A stretch of DNA of 64,000 bases from Rhizobium sp. NZLR1 (GTDB taxonomy: Bacteria; Pseudomonadota; Alphaproteobacteria; Rhizobiales; Rhizobiaceae), in the NCBI RefSeq assembly GCF_017357385.1, contig NZ_CP071636.1:212670-276669 (forward strand), written 5' to 3'. The position numbers were made by a program, and so were the translations under genes. Under the pieces are notes generated by a model. It did not search any database and was not told the origin of the DNA. It was given only the letters and a program-made list of their open reading frames with translations. Shown one piece after another: positions 8,611 to 17,528 of the stretch. Within the stretch, counting starts at the first letter, position 1; each line of letters starts with the position of its first letter.

Positions 8611-9587
8611 TCACAAAGATATCAATTCGAGATGAGCCGGCCAATTCTGCTCGGTGTTAGTCCGCACACTCCATTTGGTGGCCGAAATCACACCAAGGGT
8701 GAGAGAACGTCCTACCGACGTCGAGGATGTGGGGAGTTGAACAGCCGATCCGCTGTTTTCAGGATGCCGTTGGGCGGAGACAACAGTTGCCCGGGCCTAC
8801 AGGCCTGCTGGTGCGCACTTTATGCCGGCGTTACTGCAATCAGCCGCGCGCCTCGCCTGACGTCAAAATGCGCAGTGGATGAGGTTCGCGCTCGAACAGT
8901 GGCCTATCGCGCAAGGGGATGAAATGACCACGCGTGATGTCAGGGGCGTTTGCTTTTATCCCGGTTTTGTCGGGATCCGGAGTTCAGACCGTCTGAATTC
9001 GGGACAAAGACAACTGGGCGGCGAGTTGACCGGCTACCGACAGCCCTCTAATTTTCCAGCTTCGCAGCTGCAATAGCGTGCGGCATTAGGAACGCAGCAA
9101 GCTCCGGGATGACATTCCTCGCCCCCTCAAGCGAAAAATCCCGGGCACAACGGCCTATGCCGATCGGGCTCACGAAATATGCCGCAGATCGTTTTAGACA
9201 AGAAGGAGCCGAGATCATGACTCTCGGCTTGTCGCCGCTGGCCAACGTCGAAAAAAGCCAATTTCCCGAGAGCACCTTTGTGCTACCTCTATCAGCGCGT
9301 ATTCCTGTCACTGCTCGTTAACCGCCGGATTTTCAACGTTCAGGGCCAAGCTGAATTCAAGCGCAGGTTTCACGGTAACGAGGTGCAAACTTATATTGGC
9401 TTGCGGGGCTCCCACCGAAACCGTCGCGCTGCCGGGACTAAACACCCAGGCAAATCGCCGGTCCCTAAGTTCGCCTGCTCCGTCGCATCTCCTCAGAAAA
9501 AAGTTTTGATCTCCGGCCGTGTGAGTTAGACATCACAAATCCAAAAGCGCGCGTTCGGCTTCGAGCGTCAATTCCCGGAGTTGCATC
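8611..9587. other. Long non-coding stretch without a recognisable gene
   Basis: About 980 bases lie between the nitroreductase remnant and the MFS gene. Open frames here have no family signature or good ribosome binding site. Two small symmetric elements are visible: a hairpin TCCCG-GTTTTGT-CGGGA near 8959-8975 and the 15-bp palindrome TTCAGAC-C-GTCTGAA at 8983-8997. The first could be a weak terminator. A minus-strand frame at 9048-9311 ends in a protein-like helix (ELAAFLMPHAIAAAKLEN) that may be an eroded gene end, but I cannot name it. Confidence 0.5.
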
Positions 9588-10772
9588 ATGAAAATCGCGC
9601 CGCAGCAGCGGATCTATGTCTGCTTCTTTCTCTTCGCCGTGTCGCTGGGGGCGCTGCTGTCGAGGATGCCGGATTTGCAGGTTGCGCTTGGCGTCGACAA
9701 GTCGGAGCTTGGGTTGACGTTGATAGGGGCTGCGATCGGCGCCTTGATTTCGTTGACTTTGTCTTCGCCGGTGATCGCCCGGCTCGGCGCGCGGACAACG
9801 GCATTCATTACTGTTCTCGGCACGTCTGCGTTGCTATCGCTGGTGCCGTGGATCGGTGCGGCGCCGGTGGTGTTCTGTGTGCTTTTCGTCGAGGGGATGC
9901 TCGCCGGGGCGCTAGAGATCAATCTCAATGTCGAGATTGATCGCATCGAAGCACAGCTAGGACGCGGCGTGATGAACAGGGCGCATGGTTTCTGGAGCCT
10001 CGGCTTCTTCGTCACGGCGCTTGTCTCCTCAGTCGTCCGCCAAGCCGGTATTTCGATGCAACTCCATCTCGCCGTGACCTTTGCCGCGGTGCTTGTCCTC
10101 GGCGTCTGGGCGATTTCCGGCATGCGCAATGCGCCGCCGCGGACCCCGTTGAATGAAGGCAAGGCGCCGCTGGTGGCGCTTCCCACCTGGGGCCTCATGC
10201 CGCTCTGCGTGATCGGCATCGCGGCCTTTCTCGTCGAAGGTGCCGGGATCGACTGGTCGGCGATCTATATGAGCGACGTGTTTTCGGTCGAGCCCTTCGT
10301 TGGCGGACTGGGATTGACGCTCTTTACCTTTTGCATGGCGCTGGCGCGCCTTTTCGTCGATCCACTGGTCGATCGGTTTGGCGCGCGGGCCGTCGCCACG
10401 ATGCTGCTTGTTCTTTCGGCGATCGGCATTTGCGCCGTCTGGGGCGCTCCGCATGCCTATGTGGCGCTGGCGGGCTTTGCCTTGATGGGCGCCGGCTGCA
10501 GCGCGGTCTATCCTCTCGCCGTCTCGGCGGCGGCCCAGCGCACAGATCGCGCGGCGCATCTCAACGTCGCCGCCCTCGGCCAGATGACCTTCGTCGTCTT
10601 CTTCCTGGCGCCGCCGCTGCTCGGTTTCATTGCCGAACATGCGGGCATCAGGACATCCTATCTCGCCTGCCTTCCGTTGATCATCTACGCGCTCTTTTCG
10701 GTCAAGGTGCTTGCTAAGCGCCGGGCGGCCTGCGACGGCAGCGTTGCGAGCGTTCGGAGCGTCAACGGGTGA
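9588..10772 (+). CDS. MFS transporter, YbjJ-like
   Basis: This is a 394-residue inner-membrane transporter of the major facilitator superfamily with about 12 hydrophobic segments. The N-terminal half contains SRMPDLQVALGVDKSELGL and the cytoplasmic loop LGARTTAF. The second half has VDPLVDRFGARAVA and GFALMGAGCSAVYPLAVSAAA, the pattern of the fucose-permease/YbjJ branch. GGAG precedes the ATG at 9588. It stands alone, so the substrate is unknown; a sugar or small metabolite is likely from the subfamily. Confidence 0.85.
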   Translation: MKIAPQQRIYVCFFLFAVSLGALLSRMPDLQVALGVDKSELGLTLIGAAIGALISLTLSSPVIARLGARTTAFITVLGTSALLSLVPWIGAAPVVFCVLFVEGMLAGALEINLNVEIDRIEAQLGRGVMNRAHGFWSLGFFVTALVSSVVRQAGISMQLHLAVTFAAVLVLGVWAISGMRNAPPRTPLNEGKAPLVALPTWGLMPLCVIGIAAFLVEGAGIDWSAIYMSDVFSVEPFVGGLGLTLFTFCMALARLFVDPLVDRFGARAVATMLLVLSAIGICAVWGAPHAYVALAGFALMGAGCSAVYPLAVSAAAQRTDRAAHLNVAALGQMTFVVFFLAPPLLGFIAEHAGIRTSYLACLPLIIYALFSVKVLAKRRAACDGSVASVRSVNG

Positions 10773-10840
10773 TCGATCGAGCTGGCTGCTTCGGCGGCTC
10801 GATAGGTTCAGCGAAAAGCATAAGCGAGCACGCAATAGCG

Positions 10841-11126
10841 GCGTGCTCGGTGCTCCCTTAACGTGTATACGTTTAATGTCCGTCATGAATTTCAAGAGAG
10901 CGTTCACTTCGCCCGGCCCAAAGCTAAAGTATTCCTTTGCATTGCCCTTTGACGTGAACCTCCGGACTGTCACCGTCCTGAACGCGCGACCGTCTTCGAG
11001 GAAGGAAGCCTTGATCTGAAAACGACGGCCCTGGGTTTGGCGTAGGACAACTCCTCCTTTACCTAGGTGAATCCTTATCGCTGTTATCGAGGTGATAGTG
11101 ATCGGTGGGCATGTTTTCGCCGGCAC
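10841..11126 (-). pseudogene. Protein fragment, possibly N-terminal part of a Shedu-type (DUF4263) protein
   Basis: A minus-strand frame starting with GTG at 11126 encodes about 95 residues with a convincing protein-like core: GRRFQIKASFLEDGRAF, VTVRRFTSKG and YFSFGPGEVNALLKFMTDI. From memory this pattern (short beta strands, then FSF-x-GEv-x-LL-x-F) resembles the N-terminal region of Shedu/DUF4263 nucleases. Beyond residue 95 the frame runs into the antisense of the MFS gene and no nuclease domain follows. No good ribosome binding site was found. If the resemblance holds, this is a decapitated defence gene; otherwise an unrecognised remnant. Confidence 0.35.
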
Positions 11127-11377
11127 AAAGCTAAAGGAGCACTCAGCAATGCGTCGCGAGTGAGGGTCTTGAACAGGAGTGCCGGTGCTTTGATGGTTGG
11201 GGCACGACTACGCCAAGGTCCGCGCAAGACTATTGGCGCGCTCGATGCCGGGGCACCCGAAGCGCGGCAATATCGGCAGCCGGCGTCGCAGACCCGACAG
11301 TCCGCCGGCTGCCCATGCTAGATGATCATCGCGTCGAGCGGGAGCGTGAACCCGGTTGCCAACAGAGGCCGATCATC

Positions 11378-12583
11378 ATGACTAACGTGCGTATCCCGGG
11401 TAACGTTCTCGTAGCCGTCATGATCGCCTGCGTTGGCACGTGTTACGGCTTCGGCCTCAGCCTTTTTCCTCAGATCATCCCCGACATGCGGAAAGATCTT
11501 GCCTTCGACTATGCGTTCGTCGGCACGGTCACCGGCCTAGTCCAGTTTTCCACGGTGGCATTCGCCGTGCTCGGCACCTGGCTCGTCCATCGCATCGGTG
11601 CCGCACGGACGGTGGTGGCGTCCGTGTCGCTCTGCGGGCTCTGCCTGTCGGGCATCCCCATCATCGACAATCTCTATGTGGTTGCCGGCCTGCTGATGGT
11701 CGCCGGCGCGACGGGCGCATCGACTTTCGTGCCGATGATTAATCTCGCCTCGCGGGTGGTAAGAGCAGAACAGCGCGGCTTTGCCATGAGCCTAATCTCC
11801 AGCGCCCCGGCCTTTGGCGTCCTCATCAACAGCGCACTCGTGGCGGCATACGCCGGAAGCGGTCACTGGCAGATGGTCTGGTCCCTCACAGGCGCGGCCA
11901 CGATCGCACTGGCCGTTGTCACCCACATTCTCTTCGGGCGGGCCGGCCTCTTCGACAGCGGGACAAGTGACGAAACGCTCGCGCCAACTGCCGGCGGTTC
12001 AGCAAGCCTGCGCTCCATCATGCCATGGGTGACGCTGATCTTCGCGCTCGGCTTCATCAACGGCCTGATGCCATATCCCTATCTCACCTATCTCTCGCCG
12101 TTCCTGCGCGAGGAACTCGGCTATTCCGTCGGCTTTGCCTCATGGCTCTGGGCAACGATCGGGGCGGTGGGGATCAGCGCAGGCTTCGCCATTGGCACAA
12201 TATCGTCGCGTCTCGGATCGCGCTATGCCATGCTTACCTGTTACTCAAGCTTCCTTGCCGCCGGCGCCCTCGTGGTCCTCGATCCCTCGAAGGAACTCTC
12301 GATCCTGTCAGGCATCTTCTTTTCGCTGGGCTTTTATCCGATCTATGGCCTGCTGCCGGCCTATGTCTCACATCGCGCCACGCCCCGCGTCGCGGTGACT
12401 GTCTTAGGCATCTGCACCGTGTTCCAAGGCATCGGCGGCACTACAGGGAACTTCTTTGGCGGCGTGATCAAGACATCGACGGAGAGTTTCAGCGGCATCT
12501 ATCTCGCGGTTGCAGTCACGGCCGCCGCCGCCGCGGCGATGACGATCTCGCTGCCGAAGGACCAGAATGTGCAGGCCGTGTAA
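11378..12583 (+). CDS. MFS transporter, CynX/YfkF-like
   Basis: This is a 401-residue major facilitator with 12 predicted membrane segments. The ATG at 11378 follows AGAGG and starts MTNVRIPGNVLVAVMIACV; a longer frame from 11315 adds a non-hydrophobic leader without a binding site. Features seen are FGLSLFPQIIPDMRKDL, the loop LVHRIGAARTVV and MPYPYLTYLSPFLREELGY. The damaged Lrp-type regulator follows directly, a common transporter/regulator pairing, suggesting an amino-acid-like substrate (inference). Confidence 0.85.
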   Translation: MTNVRIPGNVLVAVMIACVGTCYGFGLSLFPQIIPDMRKDLAFDYAFVGTVTGLVQFSTVAFAVLGTWLVHRIGAARTVVASVSLCGLCLSGIPIIDNLYVVAGLLMVAGATGASTFVPMINLASRVVRAEQRGFAMSLISSAPAFGVLINSALVAAYAGSGHWQMVWSLTGAATIALAVVTHILFGRAGLFDSGTSDETLAPTAGGSASLRSIMPWVTLIFALGFINGLMPYPYLTYLSPFLREELGYSVGFASWLWATIGAVGISAGFAIGTISSRLGSRYAMLTCYSSFLAAGALVVLDPSKELSILSGIFFSLGFYPIYGLLPAYVSHRATPRVAVTVLGICTVFQGIGGTTGNFFGGVIKTSTESFSGIYLAVAVTAAAAAAMTISLPKDQNVQAV

Positions 12584-12608
12584 GCTCGAAGGAAGCTAGC
12601 GGCAACAG

Positions 12609-13172
12609 GACCAGGTTGACGCACGTATTCTGGCCGCGCTCGATTCGGATGCCCGCTTATCGATGAGCGAGCTTGCCCGCCTCATCGGCATGGCCGCGCC
12701 ATGCGTTTCGGAGCGTGTTCGCAGGCTGGAGGCAACCGGAGTTATCCGGGATTTCACGGTCGATGTGGACACGCGCGCGATCGGCTATCAGATCCGGGCG
12801 ATGGTGAGGATCAGGCCTCTCCCCGGCAAGCTTCATCTTGCCGAAAGACTCATTCAGGAGCGGCCGGAATTTATCGAATGCGACAAGATCACCGGTGACG
12901 ATCCTTTCCTCGCCCGCTTGGTCGTCCATTCGATCGAGCAGATGGAAGATGTTCTTGAAGCTCTCTCTGAATACGCCGTCACCAGCACGGCTGTCATCAA
13001 GGGCACCTCCGTCAAACGCCGCCTGCCGCTCCTGCAGCCAAGGCCTGGTTCATGTCCAAATCCACCTCTCGCAAGAGTCGCGGCCATCACCGGGATCTCG
13101 CTCGGACGAAGAATGTGGTTCGAGTTGCAGCCGAGACAGACGAGGGCGATCCCTCCGAGCGCGTCCGACTAG
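12609..13172 (+). pseudogene. Lrp/AsnC-family regulator, start missing and C-terminus altered
   Basis: The helix-turn-helix SMSELARLIGMAAPCVSERVRRLEATG and the ligand-domain part (ARLVVHSIEQMEDVLEAL) are clear Lrp/AsnC features. The expected first helix (DQVDARILAALDSDARL) is encoded from about 12609 but has no ATG, GTG or TTG in frame, and a TAG stands at 12597. The only ATG (12663) removes half of the first helix. At the other end the usual terminus near KRRLP (about 13030) runs on into 45 extra unrelated residues. I read it as a decayed gene; use of a CTG or ATT start cannot be excluded. Confidence 0.6.
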
Positions 13173-13451
13173 TCGATTTGCCATAACCGCTAAATCGTTC
13201 GAGGCCCGATTATCGGGAGGTCCTTGAAAGCGAAGCCGCTCGATCTCATTTGAGATGCTGATTGATCGTTGGACCAACAGCTCATTGCCAAGGCTTCAAC
13301 GGAACTGAGGTCGTCACGCTCGATGGAGAGCATTCCGGCGAAACCGAGTTCCCTATCATTTCAGTTCAAGGCAAACTGGAACGGAAAGTGCGGATTCCGT
13401 CAGCGTCTGCTGCTTGACGCAATTCACATCTCCTATTCAACGAGGTGACTA

Positions 13452-14120
13452 TTGACGCAGTTCTTCGAAACCACTCAAGGGATCATGGCAATGGGAGCGT
13501 TCATAGGCGCTGGCAGTTTAGCTGCTGGTTCCTTGCTTCCGAACGTCATTCGACTTGTGAAGACGGGAATCAACCGGCGCCCAAAGGCCGAAACGAGAAA
13601 CCTCGCGATGATGACGGTGCTGGCGCTAGATGACTTTGTCGGAGCCAGCTATACTGCCGTTCACGACATGCCCGAATTCAATCCTATTGATGAAGGCGAA
13701 TTCGTGTTCCACGTTCCAGATCCGACCCTTGTGCTACCAGCGAACGCCAATTGGAACATTTTCGATGCCGAGCTTTCGGACGAAATTCTGTGGCTGTCGA
13801 ACCGCGTGAAAAACCTCTCATACGCCTTGGATAGTCTCGACCTTTCCAAGCCGAGATACGGTGGCTTCTTCGAGCGACGCCAAGAAGGTTATGCTAATCT
13901 CGCGGCTGAAGCGATGGACATCATTGAGCGTATGCTAAAAGAGTTCGACCTGACTCTGCCTGCCAAGCCCGACTATTATCGCCAGCGCGAAGGGCTCGTT
14001 TCAGCTATTCAAAAGGCTGGACAAAGCGGTTCGCGACGCCGAAAGCCAGGCACTCCAGCGTCCTCGAACGGGTCAAATGTGCTTGAACTGTTTCCCAGGG
14101 CGAACGAGGACGCCGAGTAA
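13452..14120 (+). CDS. Hypothetical membrane-anchored protein
   Basis: This is 222 residues starting from TTG at 13452 behind GAGGTGACTA. It has one N-terminal hydrophobic segment (GIMAMGAFIGAGSLAAGSLLP, about residues 10-30), a basic stop-transfer stretch, then a soluble domain of about 150 residues. Visible pieces are ALDDFVGASYTAVHDMPEF, NWNIFDAELSDEILWLSNRVK and a helical C-terminal part. The tail is basic and serine-rich. I do not recognise the family. Base composition is less GC-rich than its neighbours, and it stands alone between a decayed regulator and the TPR protein gene, so recent transfer is possible. Confidence 0.7.
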   Translation: MTQFFETTQGIMAMGAFIGAGSLAAGSLLPNVIRLVKTGINRRPKAETRNLAMMTVLALDDFVGASYTAVHDMPEFNPIDEGEFVFHVPDPTLVLPANANWNIFDAELSDEILWLSNRVKNLSYALDSLDLSKPRYGGFFERRQEGYANLAAEAMDIIERMLKEFDLTLPAKPDYYRQREGLVSAIQKAGQSGSRRRKPGTPASSNGSNVLELFPRANEDAE

Positions 14121-14393
14121 ACCAAGCGACCGCGTTAGTTGGTAAGAGCCGAGCTGTTTTTTGCGGGCTGCGGTCGAACGCCGTGTACGTCTCATTCATG
14201 CTTGCCCTGGAAAGTCAGTTGGGATGTCTTCGCTTTGCTCAGACAGCACCCTGACCAGTGTGCGCTCGTCGAATCTTTATCGTGGAGAAGGAGTTTCGAC
14301 CGGTGACGCACAACGATTGACCTCAGCCGAGGAGGCAGGCGCTCATCGGGCAACTTGGGCCATCCGCTCAGGCACGGCGGCTGATTGAATCCG

Positions 14394-16175
14394 TCATTCC
14401 TTCGGCGTCTTGTCGTTTGGCATGGACAGGCCGGCGGCCTCTATTCCTGCGAGAAACCGCTCTTGATCTTCGGTCCGCGCCAGCCGTGTGACGACTTCGG
14501 GCCTGACGTTCGAGATCAATGCAGGTGATTTGCTCTTGATCCATTCCAGTTGCTCTTGGGCCTCCTGTTTCTTTCCAAGCGCCCCGAGAATCGAAAGCAA
14601 TACGAGACGATGCATCGGATTGTAGTTGAGGTCCGACATGTGCGACCATAGTTCGGCAGCTTGCAAATCGCCCCGCATGAAAGCGCACAGCGCCATTCCA
14701 ACCTCGTAATATCCGCGCGGACCGGCATTTTTCCCGACAGCCTCGGAAATCAATCCGCAGCCTCTATCCCACTCCCCCGACATTGAAAGGCGCAAGCCAT
14801 ATTCACCGACCACTTCGGTATCGTTCGGGTTGCTGGCATAGGCAGCGGCGCCGGCATCTAAGGCCCCAGCCTGATCATTGCCGAAAAAGTCGGCAAGCAT
14901 CAGCGCTTGATGCGCACGCGCATTCTTCGGATCGAGCCGCACCGCCAGTTGGGCAAGCGCCTTCGCGACGCCAAGCGTCGCAGCGGTCGGTTTCGTGTGA
15001 AGCTGGTATGAAAAGCGGAACTCGTCGAGATTTATCAGCGAAAGCAGCGCCGCAACATTGGAATCGGCAGGCGCTTTTTCCACCGCCGCTTGCAGGCAAT
15101 GTTTTGCCACCTCAAGGGCCTGCACCGTCATTTCGCTACGGTAGCTGTAATAGGAGAGAATGCACGAAAAAGTGTCCGCGCTTCCGGCGATGGTTGCGGT
15201 ATCGCTCTCAAACATCACCCCGAATGGGCGCGCGACCGCCGTGGCTATGTCCCCAGCGAGGCTTGCTTGGGCTTCTGGAATGCCTTGCACTTTCGTGTCC
15301 ACATCATAGTTACTTGCCCAGATGACCGCCGCGTCCGCCCGCCGCACGAGCCTTACGATTGACCGCAGCCGGTTGCCTTCGAGCTCCACACTTCCCTGGA
15401 GGGCGTAGAGCGGCTGTGACGAAGGGACGCCGTTATTTCGCGGCATGGCGGTGACCACAATGATTTCATTGAAGCGGACCATCTTCTCGATGATGTCGTC
15501 GGTCATGCCCCGAGCGATATCGGTCGCGGGCGCCCCCCCGGACGACGCGTCAAGACGCTCGACGATAATGCTGGGGCGGGTATCGGCTCCCTGTGCGGCC
15601 CCATGATCCGAGCGCGGCGACCCCACTTGCTGAAATATGCCCACTGCCGCGGCGAAGACAATCACCGCGCCTGCTACGAGAAGCCAATGCCGCCTCGATA
15701 CGTGTCGGCGCACCTCGCCGATCTCGTCTGCCGCCGCTTTGGCCTGCTCGCCGTCGTCGCCTGAGAACGCCGAGCGAAGAGGCTGCTCCACCGGCAACAT
15801 CTCGATCAGTTCAGCATCGGGGTTGACTTCGAAGACTGGCGCGTATCCGCCCTTGGGAATTGTGATGATAACCCGATCAGCGCCGCCATCGGTCAGGTAA
15901 TAGTGTTCCAGCTCGCGTCTCAGCCGCCCTGCTTCGATCCGGACACATGGATCCTGTTGGGCATCGAATTTCGCATCCCTGCCAAAAACGGCTTGTGCAA
16001 CGGTAAACGCTTTCAGGTATTCGCGGCGGCCTGCAAGCGTTTCCATCACCACGAATTCGAGGAATCTTCTCGCCCGTTCCGGGAGGCGAAACTCCCGGCT
16101 GGCAAGAATACGCTCGAGTTGCTGATGCACCTCGTCTTGCGAAGCGATGCTCCTGTTAATGCCTGCACTCGTCAT
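14394..16175 (-). CDS. Winged-helix/transmembrane/TPR regulatory protein (family copy 1)
   Basis: This is 593 residues, first of three paralogues in the window. The ATG at 16175 follows a GGGGGG tract. The N-terminal domain has FRLPERARRFLEFVVMETLAG, a YLKAFTVAQAVFGRDAKFD segment, then VRIEAGRLRRELEHYYL and IPKGGYAPVFE, as in proteins often annotated adenylate/guanylate cyclase-like. One membrane helix (WLLVAGAVIVFAAAVGIF, about residue 185) leads to a domain with DIARGMTDDIIEKMV and VIWASNYD, and then a TPR-rich C-terminus. No cyclase catalytic domain is present. A membrane-bound regulatory role is likely; the signal is unknown. Confidence 0.75.
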   Translation of the reverse strand: MTSAGINRSIASQDEVHQQLERILASREFRLPERARRFLEFVVMETLAGRREYLKAFTVAQAVFGRDAKFDAQQDPCVRIEAGRLRRELEHYYLTDGGADRVIITIPKGGYAPVFEVNPDAELIEMLPVEQPLRSAFSGDDGEQAKAAADEIGEVRRHVSRRHWLLVAGAVIVFAAAVGIFQQVGSPRSDHGAAQGADTRPSIIVERLDASSGGAPATDIARGMTDDIIEKMVRFNEIIVVTAMPRNNGVPSSQPLYALQGSVELEGNRLRSIVRLVRRADAAVIWASNYDVDTKVQGIPEAQASLAGDIATAVARPFGVMFESDTATIAGSADTFSCILSYYSYRSEMTVQALEVAKHCLQAAVEKAPADSNVAALLSLINLDEFRFSYQLHTKPTAATLGVAKALAQLAVRLDPKNARAHQALMLADFFGNDQAGALDAGAAAYASNPNDTEVVGEYGLRLSMSGEWDRGCGLISEAVGKNAGPRGYYEVGMALCAFMRGDLQAAELWSHMSDLNYNPMHRLVLLSILGALGKKQEAQEQLEWIKSKSPALISNVRPEVVTRLARTEDQERFLAGIEAAGLSMPNDKTPKE

Positions 16176-16430
16176 CAGGCCCCCCGGATTCCGATTTCCA
16201 ACAACCTGCAGTATGCTGCCCAACACTAATCTCAGCCTGGCGTAACGGCAATCCCGACCCAACCGAGCAGCCCAATAATGGCCAAAGGGATTCGCGCAAT
16301 AGTCAGATGAGGTATGACGTCACAGAAATCCCAGCGTAAGATACCGTATTCTACCACAGCCGACATGTATTTTACTGCCTTAATGCCCCAGCTCCCTCTA
16401 TCATCACCGGATATTCTGGAGGAAGCTGCC

Positions 16431-16892
16431 ATGACTGAGCCCTCGACCCCGCATCCCATGACAAGCGCGGAGGAATTGCGCAAACGTGCTCTGGAGCTTC
16501 AGCTTCTCGAGATGGACCGTAGCGACAAGATCAAGGCGCGTGAAGCAAAAAAACATGCGGATTTCGTCGAGGATTTTTTTCGAAAAAGTATCGGCGAAGC
16601 AGAACGCACCGTTATCAAGCGGCTGGTGATGAAAGCCGCCGCAGACGGCAAATACGAGGCGCTGATCTACAGTTTCCCGTCGACATTCTGCTCGGACAGC
16701 GGCCGCGCCATCAATAACAACCTACCCGGATGGCAGAAGACCCTGCAGGGGAAGGCAAAGGAACTCCTCGAACTCTTCGAGCAGGTTGCGAGGCCGCAGG
16801 GCTACGGGCTGAAGGCCATGATCATCAGCTTCCCGGACGGCATGCCTGGAGATGTCGGCTTCTTCCTCACTTGGGAGCCGCCTGTCGACTGA
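16431..16892 (+). CDS. Hypothetical protein, 153 aa, coupled to CYTH gene
   Basis: The ATG at 16431 follows GGAGGAAG. The N-terminal third is a charged helix (SAEELRKRALELQLLEMDRS). The remainder is an alpha/beta domain with AERTVIKRLVMKAAADGKYE, LIYSFPSTFCSDSGR and MIISFPDGMPGDVGFFLTW, where two strand-turn segments (YSFPS, ISFPDG) may be a repeat. I do not recognise the family. The CYTH protein gene follows after 36 bases on the same strand, so the two probably share a transcript. It has no signal peptide or membrane segment. Confidence 0.8.
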   Translation: MTEPSTPHPMTSAEELRKRALELQLLEMDRSDKIKAREAKKHADFVEDFFRKSIGEAERTVIKRLVMKAAADGKYEALIYSFPSTFCSDSGRAINNNLPGWQKTLQGKAKELLELFEQVARPQGYGLKAMIISFPDGMPGDVGFFLTWEPPVD

Positions 16893-16928
16893 CCGCAGGA
16901 GCCGCTGGTCGGGGCGGAGGAACATCAC

Positions 16929-17432
16929 TTGAAAGCGACCGAGATCGAACGCAAGTTCCTGATCCGCGATAATAGCTGGCGCGATAGCGCCGGCAACTCG
17001 CATGTCCTGCAGCAGGCTTACCTGTCCCGCGAAGACAGTTCGATACGCGTCCGCCTGATCGACGGGCATTCTGCGTGCCTGACGATCAAGTTCCGCATAG
17101 CGGAGCTCTCAAAGGAGGAATTCGAGTACGAAATTCCCGTCGAAGAGGCCCGCGACCTGCTCCTCCATGCCACCGGCCATGTCATTGAAAAGACGCGTTA
17201 CCAGGTCCTCCATCACGGCAGAAGCTGGACCATAGACGTCTTTGCTGGGCTCTATGAGGGATTGACGCTCGCCGAGATAGAAATGGCAAGCGAAGATGAT
17301 CGGCCAGACCTGCCGAGCTGGCTTGGGCAAGAAGTCACAGGCATTAAGCGCTACTCCAACCGCGCCATGGCCGCTGCCCTGGACCTTCCCTCCCGGGCGC
17401 AAGGCGTCACCGCTAGAACAGGATTATTGTAG
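16929..17432 (+). CDS. CYTH-domain triphosphatase (class IV adenylate cyclase fold)
   Basis: This is a 167-residue cytoplasmic enzyme of the CYTH superfamily, which hydrolyses inorganic triphosphate or related substrates with a divalent metal. The hallmark ExExK is at residues 5-9 (TEIERKFLI). Further tunnel residues are seen in YLSREDSSIRVRLIDG, LTIKFR, FEYEIP, KTRYQVLHHG, IDVFAG and LAEIEM. The start is TTG at 16929 with GGAGG upstream. It lies 36 bases after the 153-residue hypothetical gene. Triphosphatase is more likely than cyclase activity for this short single-domain form (family knowledge). Confidence 0.88.
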   Translation: MKATEIERKFLIRDNSWRDSAGNSHVLQQAYLSREDSSIRVRLIDGHSACLTIKFRIAELSKEEFEYEIPVEEARDLLLHATGHVIEKTRYQVLHHGRSWTIDVFAGLYEGLTLAEIEMASEDDRPDLPSWLGQEVTGIKRYSNRAMAAALDLPSRAQGVTARTGLL

Positions 17433-17461
17433 GCCGGGTCGGCCAAGTCTGAATCCTGTTT
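17415..17461. repeat. Palindrome-bounded intergenic repeat, family B copy 1
   Basis: AGAACAGGAT at 17415 and ATCCTGTTT at 17453 bound a GCCGGGTCGGCC-containing centre. In reverse orientation the sequence matches the element at 26900-26943 and that at 48978-49025. The element overlaps the last codons of the CYTH gene. Confidence 0.7.
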
Positions 17462-17528
17462 CCAATGAGAGGGCAAGGATGAAGTCGCGCGAAAATACTC
17501 ACAGTTTTCGGGCGACACGCTCTTGGAT

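Noticed and set aside
9048..9311. 87-codon minus-strand frame
   Set aside because: Only its end looks protein-like, there is no ribosome binding site and no recognised family.
10029..10840. Minus-strand open frame continuing from the Shedu-like fragment
   Set aside because: Antisense to the MFS transporter gene with Arg/Asp-rich shadow composition; only the part beyond 10841 has protein character.
13290..13415. Possible end of a coding frame (GTEVVTLDGEHSGETEFPI) ahead of the TTG-start hypothetical gene
   Set aside because: Too short, no start and no recognisable family; may be a remnant but not supportable.
14394..16175. Adenylate cyclase annotation for the TPR protein family
   Set aside because: No class III cyclase catalytic domain is visible; only the auxiliary domains often found with such names.
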